A stretch of 64,000 bases of DNA from Planomicrobium sp. YIM 101495 (GTDB taxonomy: Bacteria; Bacillota; Bacilli; Bacillales_A; Planococcaceae). The position numbers and the translations under genes were made by a program. The notes under the pieces are model-generated. The model made no database searches. It was not told where the DNA came from and was given only the letters and a program-made list of their open reading frames with translations. Positions 18,415-29,092 of the stretch are shown here, piece by piece. Every line of letters starts with the position of its first letter. Within the stretch, counting starts at the first letter, position 1. Location: assembly GCF_009707665.1 (NCBI RefSeq), contig NZ_WLZW01000007.1, positions 1 through 64,000 of the forward strand. Direction: 5' to 3'.

Positions 18415-18918
18415 ATGTCTACAAAAGCAATTGAACGTAAACAGGACGTTGTTCAAGTGATTGCTGACAAATTCGGAGCAGCAGCTTCAGTTGTCGTTGT
18501 TGATTACCGCGGATTGAACGTTGCTCAGCTAACGGAACTGCGTAAACAACTTCGTGAAGCAGGAGTCGAGTTCAAAGTATACAAAAATACAATGACTCGC
18601 CGTGCGACTGAAATGCATGGTCTTGAAGCGATCAACGAACACTTCACTGGACCGAATGCAATCGCATTCTCTAATGAAGACGTCATCGCTCCAGCGCGAA
18701 TCATCAACAACTTCGCGAAAACGAACGAAGCTTTGGAAATCAAAGCTGGAGTCATCGAAGGAAAAGTTGCTTCAAGCGACGAAGTGAAAGCACTAGCAGA
18801 ACTTCCATCACGCGAAGGTCTATTGTCTATGCTTCTCAGCGTTCTTCAAGCACCAATCCGCAACTTCGCTGCTACTACAAAAGCAGTCGCGGACAGCAAG
18901 GAAGAACAAGGCGCTTAA
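18415..18918 (+). CDS. rplJ: 50S ribosomal protein L10
   Basis: L10 anchors L7/L12 dimers to the ribosome. The 167-residue product has the conserved [24 protein letters not shown] segment and a C-terminal helix that binds L7/L12 dimers. AGGAGG precedes ATG 18415. The upstream leader carries the L10 binding element, and rplL follows 51 bases later. Confidence 0.96.
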   Translation: MSTKAIERKQDVVQVIADKFGAAASVVVVDYRGLNVAQLTELRKQLREAGVEFKVYKNTMTRRATEMHGLEAINEHFTGPNAIAFSNEDVIAPARIINNFAKTNEALEIKAGVIEGKVASSDEVKALAELPSREGLLSMLLSVLQAPIRNFAATTKAVADSKEEQGA

Positions 18919-18969
18919 TAATCGCCTGAACGAACAAAAAAATTACCTAACTTATAGGAGGAAAATATC

Positions 18970-19332
18970 ATGACACAAGAACAAATCTTAGATGCAATCA
19001 AAGAAATGACAGTTCTTCAACTTAACGACCTAGTTAAAGCAATCGAAGAAGAATTTGGCGTAACTGCTGCTGCTCCTGTAGCTGCTGCTGCTGGCGCTGG
19101 TGCTGGTGCTGCTGAAGAGCAGACTGAATTCGAAGTAATCCTAGCATCTGCTGGCGATCAGAAGATCAAAGTAATCAAAGTGGTTCGCGAAATCACTGGT
19201 CTTGGTCTTAAAGAAGCGAAAGGCCTAGTTGACGAAGCTCCTAAAGCTCTTAAAGAAGGCGTTTCTAAAGACGAAGCTGAAGAAATCAAAGGCAAACTTG
19301 AAGAAGTAGGCGCTTCTGTAGAAGTTAAATAA
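18970..19332 (+). CDS. rplL: 50S ribosomal protein L7/L12
   Basis: L7/L12 forms the flexible stalk that recruits translation factors. The 120-residue acidic product has an N-terminal dimerisation helix, an alanine-glycine hinge (about 35-52) and the globular C-terminal domain with [34 protein letters not shown] precedes the ATG. A terminator follows. Confidence 0.97.
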   Translation: MTQEQILDAIKEMTVLQLNDLVKAIEEEFGVTAAAPVAAAAGAGAGAAEEQTEFEVILASAGDQKIKVIKVVREITGLGLKEAKGLVDEAPKALKEGVSKDEAEEIKGKLEEVGASVEVK

Positions 19333-19360
19333 TTTCTGTTCACTTTTGAACAAACAAAGG

Positions 19361-19389
19361 AGCTCGTCAGTATCATCGACGGGCTTTTT
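19361..19389 (+). terminator. Terminator after rplL
   Basis: AGCTCGTC (19361-19368) pairs with GACGGGCT (19378-19385), one G-U pair, followed by a T tract. Confidence 0.85.
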
Positions 19390-19423
19390 GTTTATTCATT
19401 TTGAAACTGCAAGGAGCAGCGAG

Positions 19424-19549
19424 ATGAGAAATTCCCCGCTTCAAGTACATAGTCTCTTGTTTTGGATAGGAAGAAGCTTCGTTGGTGATGTGCTGCCGGA
19501 GAATGGCGAGTGCAGAAACAAGCGGAAGACGAGGAGGCATTTGGAATGA
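19424..19549 (+). CDS. Candidate 41-residue leader ORF coupled to rsmC
   Basis: This small reading frame starts at an ATG seven bases after AAGGAG (19411-19416). Its TGA overlaps the ATG of the methyltransferase gene in an ATGA junction. The predicted peptide begins MRNSPLQVHSLLFWIGRSF and ends in a very basic tail (CRNKRKTRRHLE). No family is recognised. It may be a leader peptide that couples translation to the downstream gene, or chance; rsmC has its own site at 19531-19537. Confidence 0.4.
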   Translation: MRNSPLQVHSLLFWIGRSFVGDVLPENGECRNKRKTRRHLE

Positions 19550-20148
19550 CAGAACATTATTACTCGAAACAACCCCAAATCAAAAGCAATCCCCAAGAAT
19601 GGACGTTCACCTTACGAGGTGAGAAGCTCCGGTTCCAAACGGATGCAGGCGTCTTCAGCAAGAATGAAGTGGACTTCGGTTCGCGCGTATTGATCGAGGC
19701 GTTCGAAGCATCAGTTGTTCCGGGTCCGATTCTGGATGTCGGCTGTGGCTATGGTCCGATCGGTCTCGCGATTGCCAAGGAATTCCCCAAGAAGATGGTC
19801 CACATGGTGGATGTCAACACGCGGGCACTTGAATTGGCAAAGAAAAATGCCGACAAGAATGATGTCGGCAATGTAAGCATTTATGAAAGTGATGGCCTTG
19901 GATCCGTCGTCGAAGACGATTTCGCCGCGATCTTGACGAATCCGCCGATCCGTGCCGGAAAAGACACGGTGTTCCGTTTTTATGAACAGGCGTTTGATAA
20001 GCTAGCAGCTGGAGGCTCCCTATGGGTCGTCATCCAAAAAAAGCAAGGAGCGCCGTCGACAGAACAGAAATTAGAAGCATTATTCGGCAATTGCCGGACT
20101 GCGGACAAGAAAAAGGGCTACTTTATTTTTGAGGCTAGAAAAGTTTGA
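19546..20148 (+). CDS. RsmC-like class I SAM methyltransferase (YbxB)
   Basis: The 200-residue product has one Rossmann SAM-binding domain with motif I DVGCGYGPIGLAIA and the catalytic NPPIRAGK, which marks N6-adenine or N2-guanine methyltransferases. It matches the C-terminal half of RsmC, which methylates 16S rRNA G1207, and is the size of B. subtilis YbxB. ATG 19546 lies eight bases after GAGGAGG. It sits between rplL and rpoB as in relatives. The exact target base is inferred. Confidence 0.88.
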   Translation: MTEHYYSKQPQIKSNPQEWTFTLRGEKLRFQTDAGVFSKNEVDFGSRVLIEAFEASVVPGPILDVGCGYGPIGLAIAKEFPKKMVHMVDVNTRALELAKKNADKNDVGNVSIYESDGLGSVVEDDFAAILTNPPIRAGKDTVFRFYEQAFDKLAAGGSLWVVIQKKQGAPSTEQKLEALFGNCRTADKKKGYFIFEARKV

Positions 20149-20173
20149 CTTGACAAAAACGCTGTGGTATTAT
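20145..20173 (+). promoter_or_regulatory. Promoter of rpoB-rpoC
   Basis: TTGACT at 20145-20150 and TATTAT at 20168-20173 have a 17-base spacer and an extended TGG before the -10 box. An overlapping alternative is TTGACA 20150 with TATAAT 20171, spacer 15. The -35 box overlaps the methyltransferase stop codon. Confidence 0.75.
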
Positions 20174-20290
20174 AATAAAATGCAAAATTTATTATTTTGA
20201 GGTCGTTTGCCCTTTTTTCGGGCAGTGCATGACGACACTGTTTATATGGTAACCGAAAATGAGCTAATCATCTAGACTCGTTTTCTTTTT

Positions 20291-20333
20291 GCCTTTTCGA
20301 TATCATACACCAATCGTTGAGAATCGGAAAGGC
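20291..20333 (+). promoter_or_regulatory. Stem-loop in the rpoB leader
   Basis: GCCTTTTCGAT (20291-20301) can pair with ATCGGAAAGGC (20323-20333), 11 bp with one G-U, around a 21-base loop. It lies in a leader of about 185 bases before rpoB. Its function is unknown; there is no T tract. Confidence 0.4.
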
Positions 20334-20363
20334 TTATAAATGTTTTATTGAGGGGTGAATAAG

Positions 20364-23300
20364 TTGGTAGGTCAACTAGTTCAGTACGGTCAACATCGTC
20401 AACGCAGAAGTTTTTCGAGAATCAGCGAAGTTCTGGATCTTCCGGACCTGATTGAAATTCAATCTGCATCATATGAATGGTTCCTCGAAGAAGGCTTGCG
20501 CGAAATGTTCCGGGATATCTCGCCGATCGAAGACTTCACAGGAAATTTGTCACTCGAGTTTGTTGATTACAGCCTCGCTGACCCGAAATATCCAGTGGAT
20601 GAATCAAAAGAGCGTGACGTCACGTATGCAGCGCCACTCCGCGTAAAAGTGCGCCTGCACAACAAGGAAACAGATGAAGTAAAAGAGCAAGATGTGTTCA
20701 TGGGGGATTTCCCACTCATGACAGAGACAGGAACATTCGTCATCAACGGAGCTGAACGTGTAATCGTTTCACAGTTGGTGCGTTCACCAAGCGTTTATTT
20801 CCACGACAAGACAGACAAGAACGGTAAGCGTGGTTTCGGCGCGACTGTGATCCCGAACCGGGGAGCATGGCTCGAATATGAAACAGATGCTAAGGATATT
20901 GTCTATGTACGGATCGATCGGACACGGAAGCTTCCTGTCACGGTCCTTTTGCGTGCGCTTGGATTCGGCACCGACCAAGAAATCATCGATCTGATCGGTG
21001 ATAACGAATACCTTCAAAATACATTGGAAAAAGACAATACGGAAAACACCGAAAAAGCGCTTCTTGAAATCTATGAGCGTTTGCGTCCTGGTGAGCCGCC
21101 GACAGTCGAGAGCGCGAAAAGCTTGCTTTACTCACGCTTCTTCGATCCGAAACGCTATGACCTGGCGAATGTCGGACGTTACAAAATGAACAAGAAGCTT
21201 CACATCAAGAACCGTCTCTTCAACCAAACGATCGCTGAAACATTGGCTGATCCTGAAACAGGCGAAATTCTTGTAGAACAAGGAATGGTGATTGACCGCC
21301 GCATCCTTGACCGCTTGATTCCTTACTTGGAAAATGGCGTTGGCTTCCATACGGTTTCACACGCAGGAGGCGTGCTGGAAGATGACGTGACGTTGCAGTC
21401 TGTCAAAATCTATGCGCCGAATGACGAAGAGCAGAAAGAGATCACGGTCATCAGCAACGCTTACGTGGAAGATGCAATCAAAAACGTAACGCCTGCTGAC
21501 ATCATTTCTTCTATCAGCTACTTCTTCAACTTGCTGTACGGTGTCGGCAACACGGATGATATCGATCACCTTGGAAACCGTCGTCTACGTTCTGTCGGGG
21601 AACTCCTGCAGAACCAGTTCCGTATCGGTTTGTCCCGTATGGAGCGTGTGGTGCGCGAGCGTATGTCAATCAACGACACACAATCGATCGTTCCACAGCA
21701 ATTGATCAATATCCGTCCGGTTATTGCATCGATCAAAGAGTTCTTCGGTAGCTCGCAGCTGTCCCAGTTCATGGACCAGACCAACCCGCTAGCGGAATTG
21801 ACGCACAAACGTCGTCTATCTGCGCTCGGGCCTGGTGGTTTGACACGGGAACGTGCCGGCTTCGAAGTGCGTGACGTTCACTACTCCCATTACGGGCGGA
21901 TGTGTCCGATCGAGACGCCTGAAGGTCCGAACATTGGGCTGATCAACACGCTTTCAACATTTGCGAAAGTGAATAAATTCGGCTTTATCGAGACGCCTTA
22001 CCGCCGTGTCGATCCGGAAACGGGCCGCGTGACAGAGCAGATCGACTATTTGACAGCCGATGAAGAAGACAACTACGTCGTCGCACAGGCGAACTCTCAG
22101 CTTGCAGAAGATGGCTCTTTCGTAGAGGAAGAAGTCGTTGGACGTTTCCGCGGGGAGAACACATTGCTTAAACGCGAGCGCATTGACTACATGGACGTTT
22201 CACCTAAGCAGGTCGTATCGGTTGCGACAGCTTGTATTCCATTCTTGGAAAACGATGACTCCAACCGTGCCCTCATGGGAGCGAACATGCAACGTCAAGC
22301 AGTTCCGTTGTTGAACCCTGAAGCTCCGTTCGTCGGAACTGGCATGGAGCATCTCGCAGCGCGCGATTCAGGTGCTGCAGTGATCGCGAAACAGCCGGGG
22401 ATCGTCGAATCGGTTGAAGCGAAGGAAATCAAAGTCCGCACGATCGAAGAAGTGGACGGCAAAGAAGTGAAGGGCGATCTTTCGACTTACCGACTCCAAA
22501 AATTCATTCGTTCCAACCAAGGAACGAGCTATAACCAGCGCCCGATCGTCAAAGTAGGGGACCGCGTCAAACGCCGCGATATCCTTGCTGACGGCCCTTC
22601 CATGGAAAAAGGGGAGATGGCACTTGGACGCAACGTACTCGTCGCATTCATGACGTGGGATGGCTTTAACTATGAGGATGCCATCATCATGAGTGAACGC
22701 CTCGTGAAAGACGATGTGTATACATCTGTCCATATCGAAGAGTACGAATCAGATGCCCGCGATACGAAGCTGGGCCCTGAAGAAATCACACGTGATATTC
22801 CGAACATCGGTGAGGATGCACTGCGCAACCTTGACGACCGTGGGATCATCCGTGTTGGTGCGGAAGTAAAAGATGGCGACATCCTAGTCGGGAAAGTGAC
22901 ACCTAAGGGCGTTACAGAACTGACTGCGGAAGAACGTCTTCTACACGCAATCTTCGGTGAGAAGGCACGTGAAGTTCGCGATACGTCCCTACGTGTACCC
23001 CACGGAGCAGGCGGTATCGTCCTTGACGTGAAGATCTTCAACCGCGAAGACGGAGACGAATTGTCTCCAGGCGTCAACCAGCTGGTACGCGTCTATATTG
23101 TTCAAAAACGGAAAATTTCCGTTGGTGACAAGATGGCCGGCCGTCACGGAAACAAGGGGGTTATCTCCCGGATCCTTCCGGAAGAAGATATGCCATTCAT
23201 GCCGGACGGCACACCAGTCGACATCATGTTGAATCCGCTTGGTGTACCATCGCGGATGAACATCGGTCAGGTGCTTGAGTTGCACCTTGGTATGGCAGCC

Positions 23301-23921
23301 CGCGCACTCGGTCTTCATATGGCCTCATCGGTATTCGATGGCGCGAACGAAGAAGATGTGTGGGAAACGATGGAAGAAGCAGGCATGCCGCGTGACGGAA
23401 AGACGATCCTTTATGATGGCCGTTCCGGTGAAGCGTTCGATAACCGTGTATCTGTCGGGATCATGTACATGATCAAACTGGCGCACATGGTCGACGATAA
23501 ATTGCACGCCCGCTCGACTGGGCCATACTCACTTGTTACGCAGCAGCCACTTGGCGGTAAAGCCCAGTTCGGTGGACAGCGTTTCGGGGAGATGGAAGTT
23601 TGGGCACTTGAAGCGTACGGAGCAGCTCATACACTTCAGGAAATCCTGACAGTCAAATCCGATGACGTGGTCGGACGCGTGAAGACGTATGAAGCCATCG
23701 TCAAAGGCGAGAGCGTACCAGAACCAAGCGTACCGGAATCGTTCAAAGTATTGATCAAAGAACTTCAGAGTCTCGGTATGGACGTCAAAATGCTGACAAT
23801 CGATGACGAAGAAATTGAATTGCGTGACCTCGACGAGGAAGAAGATCTGCAACCTGCAGATGCTCTCAACATCACGCCGAATATAGAGAACAAAGAAGCA
23901 CCGGTTGGAACAGTCGATTAA
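20364..23921 (+). CDS. rpoB: DNA-directed RNA polymerase subunit beta
   Basis: The beta subunit forms half of the polymerase active-site cleft. The 1185-residue product is collinear with B. subtilis RpoB throughout. The rifampicin pocket [18 protein letters not shown] followed by [14 protein letters not shown] has the susceptible residues at the usual resistance positions. [11 protein letters not shown] and the C-terminal [24 protein letters not shown] are also present. TTG 20364 is chosen because GAGGGGTG lies about six bases upstream and the protein then starts VGQLVQYG as in relatives; GTG 20355 overlaps that site. Confidence 0.97.
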   Translation: MVGQLVQYGQHRQRRSFSRISEVLDLPDLIEIQSASYEWFLEEGLREMFRDISPIEDFTGNLSLEFVDYSLADPKYPVDESKERDVTYAAPLRVKVRLHNKETDEVKEQDVFMGDFPLMTETGTFVINGAERVIVSQLVRSPSVYFHDKTDKNGKRGFGATVIPNRGAWLEYETDAKDIVYVRIDRTRKLPVTVLLRALGFGTDQEIIDLIGDNEYLQNTLEKDNTENTEKALLEIYERLRPGEPPTVESAKSLLYSRFFDPKRYDLANVGRYKMNKKLHIKNRLFNQTIAETLADPETGEILVEQGMVIDRRILDRLIPYLENGVGFHTVSHAGGVLEDDVTLQSVKIYAPNDEEQKEITVISNAYVEDAIKNVTPADIISSISYFFNLLYGVGNTDDIDHLGNRRLRSVGELLQNQFRIGLSRMERVVRERMSINDTQSIVPQQLINIRPVIASIKEFFGSSQLSQFMDQTNPLAELTHKRRLSALGPGGLTRERAGFEVRDVHYSHYGRMCPIETPEGPNIGLINTLSTFAKVNKFGFIETPYRRVDPETGRVTEQIDYLTADEEDNYVVAQANSQLAEDGSFVEEEVVGRFRGENTLLKRERIDYMDVSPKQVVSVATACIPFLENDDSNRALMGANMQRQAVPLLNPEAPFVGTGMEHLAARDSGAAVIAKQPGIVESVEAKEIKVRTIEEVDGKEVKGDLSTYRLQKFIRSNQGTSYNQRPIVKVGDRVKRRDILADGPSMEKGEMALGRNVLVAFMTWDGFNYEDAIIMSERLVKDDVYTSVHIEEYESDARDTKLGPEEITRDIPNIGEDALRNLDDRGIIRVGAEVKDGDILVGKVTPKGVTELTAEERLLHAIFGEKAREVRDTSLRVPHGAGGIVLDVKIFNREDGDELSPGVNQLVRVYIVQKRKISVGDKMAGRHGNKGVISRILPEEDMPFMPDGTPVDIMLNPLGVPSRMNIGQVLELHLGMAARALGLHMASSVFDGANEEDVWETMEEAGMPRDGKTILYDGRSGEAFDNRVSVGIMYMIKLAHMVDDKLHARSTGPYSLVTQQPLGGKAQFGGQRFGEMEVWALEAYGAAHTLQEILTVKSDDVVGRVKTYEAIVKGESVPEPSVPESFKVLIKELQSLGMDVKMLTIDDEEIELRDLDEEEDLQPADALNITPNIENKEAPVGTVD

Positions 23922-24012
23922 TGGATATGTGGAGAGGGGTGGCCTAGCCGTCCGCCCGTTCTTCATTCATTAAGTCATGAAAGAAACTCGAGACAAAAGG
24001 GAGGTAGGCTCC

Positions 24013-27000
24013 TTGATAGATGTGAATAATTTTGAGTACATGAAGATCGGTTTAGCGTCACCTGACAAAATCCGCTCTTGGTCCTACGGGGAAGTCAAGA
24101 AACCAGAAACAATTAACTACCGTACATTGAAGCCCGAGAAAGACGGGTTGTTCTGTGAACGTATTTTCGGACCTACGAAAGACTGGGAATGTCACTGTGG
24201 TAAGTACAAGCGCGTCCGTTATAAGGGTGTCGTCTGTGACCGTTGTGGCGTTGAAGTCACTCGTTCGAAAGTCCGCCGTGAGCGTATGGGCCATATTGAA
24301 CTAGCAGCACCGGTTTCCCACATTTGGTATTTCAAAGGGATCCCGAGCCGTATGGGTCTCATCTTGGACATGTCTCCACGCTCATTGGAAGAAGTGATCT
24401 ACTTCGCGTCGTATGTCGTGATCGATCCTGCTGATACGCCACTTGAGAAGAAGCAATTGTTGTCCGAGAAGGAATATCGCGCATACCGCGACAAGTTCGG
24501 CAAGAAATTCCAAGCGGCGATGGGTGCAGAAGCAATCAAGCGTCTGCTCACTGAAATCGATTTGGAACGCGAAACCGAAACGTTGAAAGAAGAATTGAAG
24601 ACTGCTCAAGGCCAGCGCCGCACACGTGCGATCAAACGTCTTGAAGTCGTTGAATCGTTCCGTAACTCCGGCAACCGTCCGGACTGGATGATCCTTGACG
24701 TTCTTCCTGTCATCCCGCCGGAGCTTCGCCCGATGGTACAGCTGGATGGTGGTCGTTTTGCAACGTCCGACCTGAACGATCTGTATCGTCGTGTCATCAA
24801 CCGGAACAACCGTCTGAAACGTCTCTTGGACCTTGGTGCTCCGAGCATCATCGTTCAGAACGAGAAGCGGATGCTACAAGAAGCGGTCGACGCATTGATT
24901 GATAATGGTCGTCGTGGCCGTCCTGTAACTGGACCGGGTAATCGTCCATTGAAATCACTTTCGCATATGCTGAAAGGGAAACAGGGGCGTTTCCGTCAGA
25001 ACCTTCTTGGTAAGCGTGTCGACTACTCGGGCCGTTCAGTAATCGTTGTCGGACCGAACTTGAAGATGTATCAATGTGGTCTTCCGAAAGGAATGGCGAT
25101 TGAACTATTCAAGCCGTTCGTCATGAAAGAACTGGTCGAAAGAGGTTTGGCGCATAACATCAAGAGTGCGAAGCGCAAAATCGAACGACTGCATCCGGAA
25201 GTATGGGACGTTCTTGAAGATGTCATCAAGGAGCATCCGGTCCTATTGAACCGTGCCCCGACGCTTCACAGACTTGGTATCCAAGCTTTCGAACCAACTT
25301 TGGTTGAAGGAAAGGCAATCCGTCTTCACCCACTCGTATGTACGGCATACAACGCTGACTTCGATGGTGACCAGATGGCTGTCCACGTTCCACTGTCAGC
25401 AGAAGCACAAGCGGAAGCCCGCCTGCTCATGCTTGCAGCACAGAACATCCTGAACCCGAAAGATGGAAAGCCGGTTGTTACACCGTCCCAGGATATGGTT
25501 CTAGGTAACTATTACCTGACACTGGAGCGCGAAGGTGCTACTGGAGAGGGTGCGATTTTCTCAAGCCCTGAAGAAGTGGTCCTTGCTTACCAAACTGGAC
25601 ACGTCCACCTCCACACGCGTATCGCGATCAAAGCGAGCTCGGTGAAGAACCAGACGTTTACAGAAGAACAAAACAAATTAATGCTTTTGACGACTGTCGG
25701 GAAGATCATCTTCAACGAGATCTTGCCAGAATCGTTCCCTTACATCAACGAACCAACGGATTACAACTTGCAGGTAGAGACGCCTTCGAAGTATTTCGTA
25801 GCAGCTACAGTCGATGTCCGGAAACATATCGCAGAAGCGGAACTTGTTACACCGTTCAAGAAGAAAATCCTTGGGGAAATCATCGCGGAAGTGTTCAAGC
25901 GTTTCCACATCACGGAAACGTCACGCATGCTTGACCGTATGAAGAGCCTCGGATTCAAATATTCTACTCAAGCCGGTATTACGGTTGGAGTCTCGGACAT
26001 CGTCGTCTTGCCGGATAAAGGAGAAATTCTTTCCGAAGCGCAAGCGAAGGTGGATAAAGTCACGAAGCAGTTCCGCCGTGGTTTGATTACAGAGGAAGAA
26101 CGTTATTCCCGCGTCATCTCACACTGGAGTGCTGCCAAAGATGTCATCCAGGAAAAATTGATGGCGTCATTGGATCGCTTGAACCCGATCTTCATGATGA
26201 GTGACTCCGGTGCCCGTGGTAACGCATCGAACTTTACGCAGCTTGCAGGGATGCGGGGGCTGATGGCCAACCCGGCTGGACGCATCATCGAACTTCCGAT
26301 CAAATCTTCCTTCCGTGAAGGTCTGACGGTACTCGAGTACTTCATCTCTACGCACGGTGCCCGTAAAGGTCTCGCGGATACGGCATTGAAAACAGCTGAC
26401 TCCGGTTACTTGACTCGCCGTCTTGTAGACGTAGCCCAGGATGCAATCGTCCGCGAAAACGATTGTGGAACGGACCGCGGCCTGAAAGTCGGCGCATTGA
26501 TGGAAGGCTCGGAAGTCATTGAAGAGCTGGAAGAGCGTATCGTTGGACGCCATGTGAAGAAAACGATCCGTCATCCGGAAACAAAAGAAGTCATGGTTGC
26601 AAAAGACGAATTGATCACACAGGACCTAGCTCGTAAAGTTGTCGAAGCTGGTATCCAGGAAGTGACGATCCGTTCAGCCTTTACTTGTAATGCGAAACAC
26701 GGCGTGTGTAAGAAATGTTACGGGATCAACTTGGCGACAGGCGACGAAGTGGAAGTTGGGGAAGCGGTCGGTATTATCGCAGCCCAGTCCATCGGTGAAC
26801 CAGGTACACAGTTGACGATGCGTACATTCCACACAGGTGGTGTAGCAGGGGACGATATTACACAAGGTCTTCCTCGTATCCAGGAAATCTTCGAATCCCG
26901 TAACCCGAAAGGTCAAGCGGTCATCACGGAAATTTCCGGTACGATTACACACATCGACGAAATTCGGGAAGGCCAAAAAGAAGTGACGATCCAGGGCGAT

Positions 27001-27615
27001 GTCGAAACACGCAAATATTTGGGGCCATACAACGCACGTTTGAAAGTGCAAGAAGGCGACACGATTTTGCGTGGGGAAGTATTGACCGATGGTTCGATCG
27101 ATCCGAAGCAGCTTCTGCAAGTGAAAGATGTGCAGGCTGTCCAGGAGTACTTGTTGAAAGAAGTCCAGAAAGTATACCGGATGCAAGGGGTAGAAATCGG
27201 GGACAAACACGTCGAAGTAATGGTTCGTCAAATGTTCCGCAAAGTCCGCGTTATCGAAGCGGGCGACACGGATCTATTGCCGGGTGCACTACTTGATATC
27301 CATCAATTCACTGAAGCGAATGCGAAAGCAGTGCTTGAAGGTGAACTGCCGGCAACAAGCCGTCCAGTCATCCTCGGGATCACGAAAGCTTCACTTGAAA
27401 CGGAATCATTCCTATCTGCAGCATCGTTCCAGGAGACAACTCGTGTCCTGACAGATGCAGCAATCAAAGGGAAACGCGACGAATTGCTCGGCCTGAAAGA
27501 GAATGTCATCATCGGGAAGTTGGTTCCTGCTGGAACTGGTATGCAACGCTACCGTCAAATCGCGATCGCTCGTGAGGAGAAAAAACAGCAAGAGCCGGTA
27601 CAAACCGAGTCATAA
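24013..27615 (+). CDS. rpoC: DNA-directed RNA polymerase subunit beta'
   Basis: The beta' subunit carries the catalytic magnesium. The 1200-residue product has the N-terminal zinc ribbon (C60, C62, C75, C78), the catalytic NADFDGD at 447-453, and the second zinc site (CGTDRG through [13 protein letters not shown]). TTG 24013 is chosen because AGGGAGGT lies about eight bases upstream and the product then begins IDVNNFEYM as in B. subtilis; ATG 23977 has no ribosome binding site. It lies 91 bases after rpoB, in the same transcript. Confidence 0.97.
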   Translation: MIDVNNFEYMKIGLASPDKIRSWSYGEVKKPETINYRTLKPEKDGLFCERIFGPTKDWECHCGKYKRVRYKGVVCDRCGVEVTRSKVRRERMGHIELAAPVSHIWYFKGIPSRMGLILDMSPRSLEEVIYFASYVVIDPADTPLEKKQLLSEKEYRAYRDKFGKKFQAAMGAEAIKRLLTEIDLERETETLKEELKTAQGQRRTRAIKRLEVVESFRNSGNRPDWMILDVLPVIPPELRPMVQLDGGRFATSDLNDLYRRVINRNNRLKRLLDLGAPSIIVQNEKRMLQEAVDALIDNGRRGRPVTGPGNRPLKSLSHMLKGKQGRFRQNLLGKRVDYSGRSVIVVGPNLKMYQCGLPKGMAIELFKPFVMKELVERGLAHNIKSAKRKIERLHPEVWDVLEDVIKEHPVLLNRAPTLHRLGIQAFEPTLVEGKAIRLHPLVCTAYNADFDGDQMAVHVPLSAEAQAEARLLMLAAQNILNPKDGKPVVTPSQDMVLGNYYLTLEREGATGEGAIFSSPEEVVLAYQTGHVHLHTRIAIKASSVKNQTFTEEQNKLMLLTTVGKIIFNEILPESFPYINEPTDYNLQVETPSKYFVAATVDVRKHIAEAELVTPFKKKILGEIIAEVFKRFHITETSRMLDRMKSLGFKYSTQAGITVGVSDIVVLPDKGEILSEAQAKVDKVTKQFRRGLITEEERYSRVISHWSAAKDVIQEKLMASLDRLNPIFMMSDSGARGNASNFTQLAGMRGLMANPAGRIIELPIKSSFREGLTVLEYFISTHGARKGLADTALKTADSGYLTRRLVDVAQDAIVRENDCGTDRGLKVGALMEGSEVIEELEERIVGRHVKKTIRHPETKEVMVAKDELITQDLARKVVEAGIQEVTIRSAFTCNAKHGVCKKCYGINLATGDEVEVGEAVGIIAAQSIGEPGTQLTMRTFHTGGVAGDDITQGLPRIQEIFESRNPKGQAVITEISGTITHIDEIREGQKEVTIQGDVETRKYLGPYNARLKVQEGDTILRGEVLTDGSIDPKQLLQVKDVQAVQEYLLKEVQKVYRMQGVEIGDKHVEVMVRQMFRKVRVIEAGDTDLLPGALLDIHQFTEANAKAVLEGELPATSRPVILGITKASLETESFLSAASFQETTRVLTDAAIKGKRDELLGLKENVIIGKLVPAGTGMQRYRQIAIAREEKKQQEPVQTES

Positions 27616-27624
27616 GAAAATAGC

Positions 27625-27667
27625 TTCTGGGGAGTTGCAAAAAAATGGACTCCCCGGAACTTTTTTT
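27625..27667 (+). terminator. Terminator after rpoC
   Basis: An 11-bp perfect stem, TTCTGGGGAGT (27625-27635) with ACTCCCCGGAA (27649-27659, one G-U), is followed by C and seven T. Confidence 0.9.
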
Positions 27668-27678
27668 GATGAATATGG

Positions 27679-27707
27679 TTGACATCTTTTTTAATGGATG
27701 ATAACAT
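27679..27707 (+). promoter_or_regulatory. Promoter of the str operon
   Basis: TTGACA at 27679-27684 and TAACAT at 27702-27707 have a 17-base spacer, directly after the rpoC terminator. Confidence 0.78.
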
Positions 27708-27752
27708 GTTGAGGGTTGATGGTTAGCTGTCTAAACTTTGGAGGATATGAAA

Positions 27753-28001
27753 ATGTCTTATGAGAAAGTGAAAACGACACGTGAACCGATCATTGGTACA
27801 AAGCAAGCGATAAAAGCTTTACAAAGCGGCAACGTCGCCGAAGTATTCGTGGCACGCGATGCGGATGTTCAGGTCACTGACCGGATCATCGGACTCGCCA
27901 AAGCGAAGAACGTGGAAGTCACCTTGGTGCCTTCGCGAATAGAACTCGGCAAAGCATACGGCATCCATGTCGGAGCGGCTGCTGTAGCGATTATCGAATA
28001 A
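27753..28001 (+). CDS. ybxF: L7Ae-family RNA-binding protein (YbxF type)
   Basis: The 82-residue product has the L7Ae/L30e fold: GTKQAIKALQSGNVAEVFVARDAD, then AKAKNVEVTLVPSRIELGKAYGI. The B. subtilis homologues YbxF and YlxQ bind kink-turn RNA, and YbxF associates with ribosomes. ATG 27753 is eight bases from GGAGG. It is first in the str operon, before rpsL, a conserved position. Confidence 0.92.
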   Translation: MSYEKVKTTREPIIGTKQAIKALQSGNVAEVFVARDADVQVTDRIIGLAKAKNVEVTLVPSRIELGKAYGIHVGAAAVAIIE

Positions 28002-28006
28002 TGGTT

Positions 28007-28025
28007 TTTGTGTATAAAACACAAA
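28007..28025 (+). promoter_or_regulatory. Hairpin between ybxF and rpsL
   Basis: TTTGTGT pairs with ACACAAA around ATAAA and is followed after six bases by GTTTTT. It is A-T rich and weak, so it may be an attenuator or RNA-processing signal rather than a terminator. Confidence 0.35.
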
Positions 28026-28101
28026 GACTTTGTTTTTACCCAAAAAATGAACCACCTGGATATGTGGTATTAGAACGCCTTTTGAGAGGAGGAAAAAATC
28101 G

Positions 28102-28521
28102 ATGCCTACAATTAACCAATTAGTTAACAAACCTCGTAAACCAAAAAGCACGAAATCAGAATCACCTGCGTTGGGTAAAGGGTATAACAGCTTCAAGAAG
28201 TCTAGAACTGACTTGAACTCACCACAAAAACGCGGAGTTTGTACTCGTGTTGGTACGATGACTCCAAAGAAACCGAACTCGGCATTGCGTAAATACGCGC
28301 GTGTACGGTTGACAAACCAAATTGAGGTCAACGCATACATCCCTGGAGAAGGGCACAACTTGCAAGAGCACAGTGTTGTACTTCTTCGCGGCGGACGCGT
28401 AAAAGACTTACCGGGTGTACGTTACCATATCGTACGTGGCGCACTTGATACTGCTGGAGTTAACGGCCGTATGCAAAGCCGCTCGAAATACGGAACGAAA
28501 CGCCCTAAAGAGAAAAAGTAA
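28102..28521 (+). CDS. rpsL: 30S ribosomal protein S12
   Basis: S12 lies at the decoding centre. The 139-residue product has the conserved [11 protein letters not shown] and [12 protein letters not shown] loops; the lysines mutated in streptomycin resistance are wild type. The length matches Bacillales S12, which has a longer middle region than E. coli. GAGGAGG precedes ATG 28102. Confidence 0.97.
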   Translation: MPTINQLVNKPRKPKSTKSESPALGKGYNSFKKSRTDLNSPQKRGVCTRVGTMTPKKPNSALRKYARVRLTNQIEVNAYIPGEGHNLQEHSVVLLRGGRVKDLPGVRYHIVRGALDTAGVNGRMQSRSKYGTKRPKEKK

Positions 28522-28568
28522 GAACAATTTCACTGAACGAATAGATTTCGTTGAAAGGAGGAACATAC

Positions 28569-29039
28569 ATGCCTCGTAAAGGTCCTGTTGCTAAACGTGA
28601 CGTGTTGCCAGATCCAATTTATAATTCGAAATTGGTGACACGCTTAATTAACAAAATGATGGTCGACGGAAAAAGAGGTACTTCTCAGAAAATCTTGTAC
28701 GGTGCGTTTGAACTTGTAAAAGAACGCAGCGGTAAAGATCCAATTGAAGTATACGAGCAAGCATTGACTAACGTCATGCCTGTCCTTGAAGTACGTGCTC
28801 GCCGTGTTGGTGGTTCTAACTACCAAGTACCGGTTGAAGTTCGCCCAGAACGCCGTACGACTTTAGGTCTGCGCTACCTTGTAAACTACTCACGCCTGCG
28901 TGGAGAGAAAACAATGGAAGAGCGTCTGGCTAACGAAATTCTTGATGCAGCGAACAACACTGGTGCATCTGTTAAGAAACGTGAAGATATTCACAAAATG
29001 GCAGAAGCGAACAAAGCATTCGCTCACTACCGCTGGTAA
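28569..29039 (+). CDS. rpsG: 30S ribosomal protein S7
   Basis: S7 nucleates assembly of the 30S head and contacts tRNA in the E site. The 156-residue product begins [19 protein letters not shown] and has the conserved [15 protein letters not shown] segment. ATG 28569 is placed after AAAGGAGGA; an in-frame ATG at 28551 lies before that site and is not used. Confidence 0.97.
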   Translation: MPRKGPVAKRDVLPDPIYNSKLVTRLINKMMVDGKRGTSQKILYGAFELVKERSGKDPIEVYEQALTNVMPVLEVRARRVGGSNYQVPVEVRPERRTTLGLRYLVNYSRLRGEKTMEERLANEILDAANNTGASVKKREDIHKMAEANKAFAHYRW

Positions 29040-29092
29040 TTTCTAGTTAAAGAAATTAAATCTTATTCCGAAATGGAAGGAGAAAGACCAAT

